From Candidatus Poribacteria bacterium (GTDB lineage: Bacteria > Poribacteria > WGA-4E > WGA-3G): a DNA stretch of 38,898 nucleotides. The stretch lies in contig VXPE01000011.1 in the NCBI GenBank assembly GCA_009839745.1, positions 15,910 to 54,807 on the forward strand. Reading direction: 5' to 3'. The notes beneath the pieces are model-generated. The model was given only the letters and a program-made list of their open reading frames with translations, was not told the origin of the DNA and searched no databases. The translations under genes and the position numbers were made by a program. Shown here one piece after another: positions 38,747 through 38,898 of this stretch; the stretch's first letter is position 1; each line of letters opens with the position of its first letter.

Positions 38747-38898
38747 TTAATCCTGGGCTTTCACATCCGCCCACTTCCACAATACTTTATCCGCTGCTGA
38801 AACATGCCCCCGCAACCGCACCGTCGCTACCGCACGACGCTCGCCAGATAACGAAACCTCTTCCAGCCGATAGTAATACGGAACGTTCACCGAGACTG
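38747..38898 (-). CDS. C-terminus of a secreted-type protein (partial)
   Basis: The minus-strand frame is open from the right edge to TAA at 38747-38749, giving about 49 residues: VSVNVPYYYRLEEVSLSGER, RAVATVRLRGHVSAADK, then VLWKWADVKAQD. The YYYRLEEV...G part resembles the fibronectin-like or C-terminal region of exported proteins in this group. Its WKWADVK end resembles the ends of both LamG proteins. The rest lies beyond the window. Confidence 0.6.
   Translation of the reverse strand, partial: VSVNVPYYYRLEEVSLSGERRAVATVRLRGHVSAADKVLWKWADVKAQD

Overview
This window looks like a chromosomal segment of a Candidatus Poribacteria-type bacterium, or a close relative in the PVC/sponge-associated neighbourhood. 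The assignment is an inference. It rests on the mix of several phytanoyl-CoA-dioxygenase-like (PhyH) proteins, a formylglycine sulfatase, secreted LamG proteins, ThuA and Gfo/Idh/MocA proteins, an FG-GAP/ASPIC-UnbV protein, HEAT-repeat lipoproteins, a C-terminal-tryptophan outer-membrane barrel, and very many short palindromic and MITE-like intergenic repeats. No rRNA, tRNA or CRISPR array was recognised.

Layout. 1-4,500 is a repeat-rich accessory zone. It holds a 55-bp direct repeat at the left edge, a small membrane protein, a small secreted cysteine protein behind an elaborately self-complementary leader, a broken secreted CxxC protein, an ECF sigma factor, a decayed PIN-domain gene with its partner ORF, and a secreted-protein gene interrupted inside its signal peptide by a 152-bp MITE with a perfect 7-bp target duplication. 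4,550-7,500 has malate dehydrogenase, a 3'-truncated IS1595-type transposase, an intact PIN-domain/antitoxin-like pair and a second MITE family. 7,500-17,030 is all on the minus strand: a tandem pair of PD-(D/E)XK-like proteins, dnaK, a LamG protein, a PhyH protein, an Nramp-like transporter, a ThuA protein, fabV and a RidA protein. 17,330-19,750 is a zinc dehydrogenase/sulfatase operon. 19,770-21,870 has a broken DUF2281-type antitoxin, a second LamG protein and a HepT/MntA toxin-antitoxin pair. 21,930-24,100 is a PhyH-GNAT-PhyH operon. 24,100-26,200 is a small coiled-coil ORF and a type II restriction-modification pair. 26,375-29,190 has an FG-GAP/ASPIC-UnbV protein and a Gfo/Idh/MocA oxidoreductase. 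29,400-38,900 holds a MITE copy, a Ski2-like helicase, a GNAT protein, two HEAT-repeat lipoproteins (one with PDZ domains), a metallophosphoesterase, a cupin, a TrpF-like protein, an outer-membrane protein, and the 3' end of another secreted protein.

How it fits together. The metabolic genes suggest scavenging of sulfated or complex organic matter (sulfatase, dehydrogenase, PhyH, Gfo/Idh, ThuA, LamG adhesion or binding) around housekeeping genes (mdh, dnaK, fabV, trpF-like). Defence and addiction genes (restriction-modification, HepT/MntA, PIN modules) and MITEs sit between them, and several are decaying.

The most interesting signals are these: (i) mutually exclusive 10-12 bp helices in the leader at 1377-1468 that can hide or expose the ribosome-binding site of a secreted cysteine protein; (ii) a MITE family with shared 12-bp ends, one copy of which splits a signal-peptide gene; (iii) a 30-bp dispersed palindrome whose two copies differ by a compensatory base-pair change; (iv) an identical promoter block in front of two unrelated toxin-antitoxin loci; and (v) a W-x-x-[LV]-K motif near the C-termini of three secreted-type proteins.
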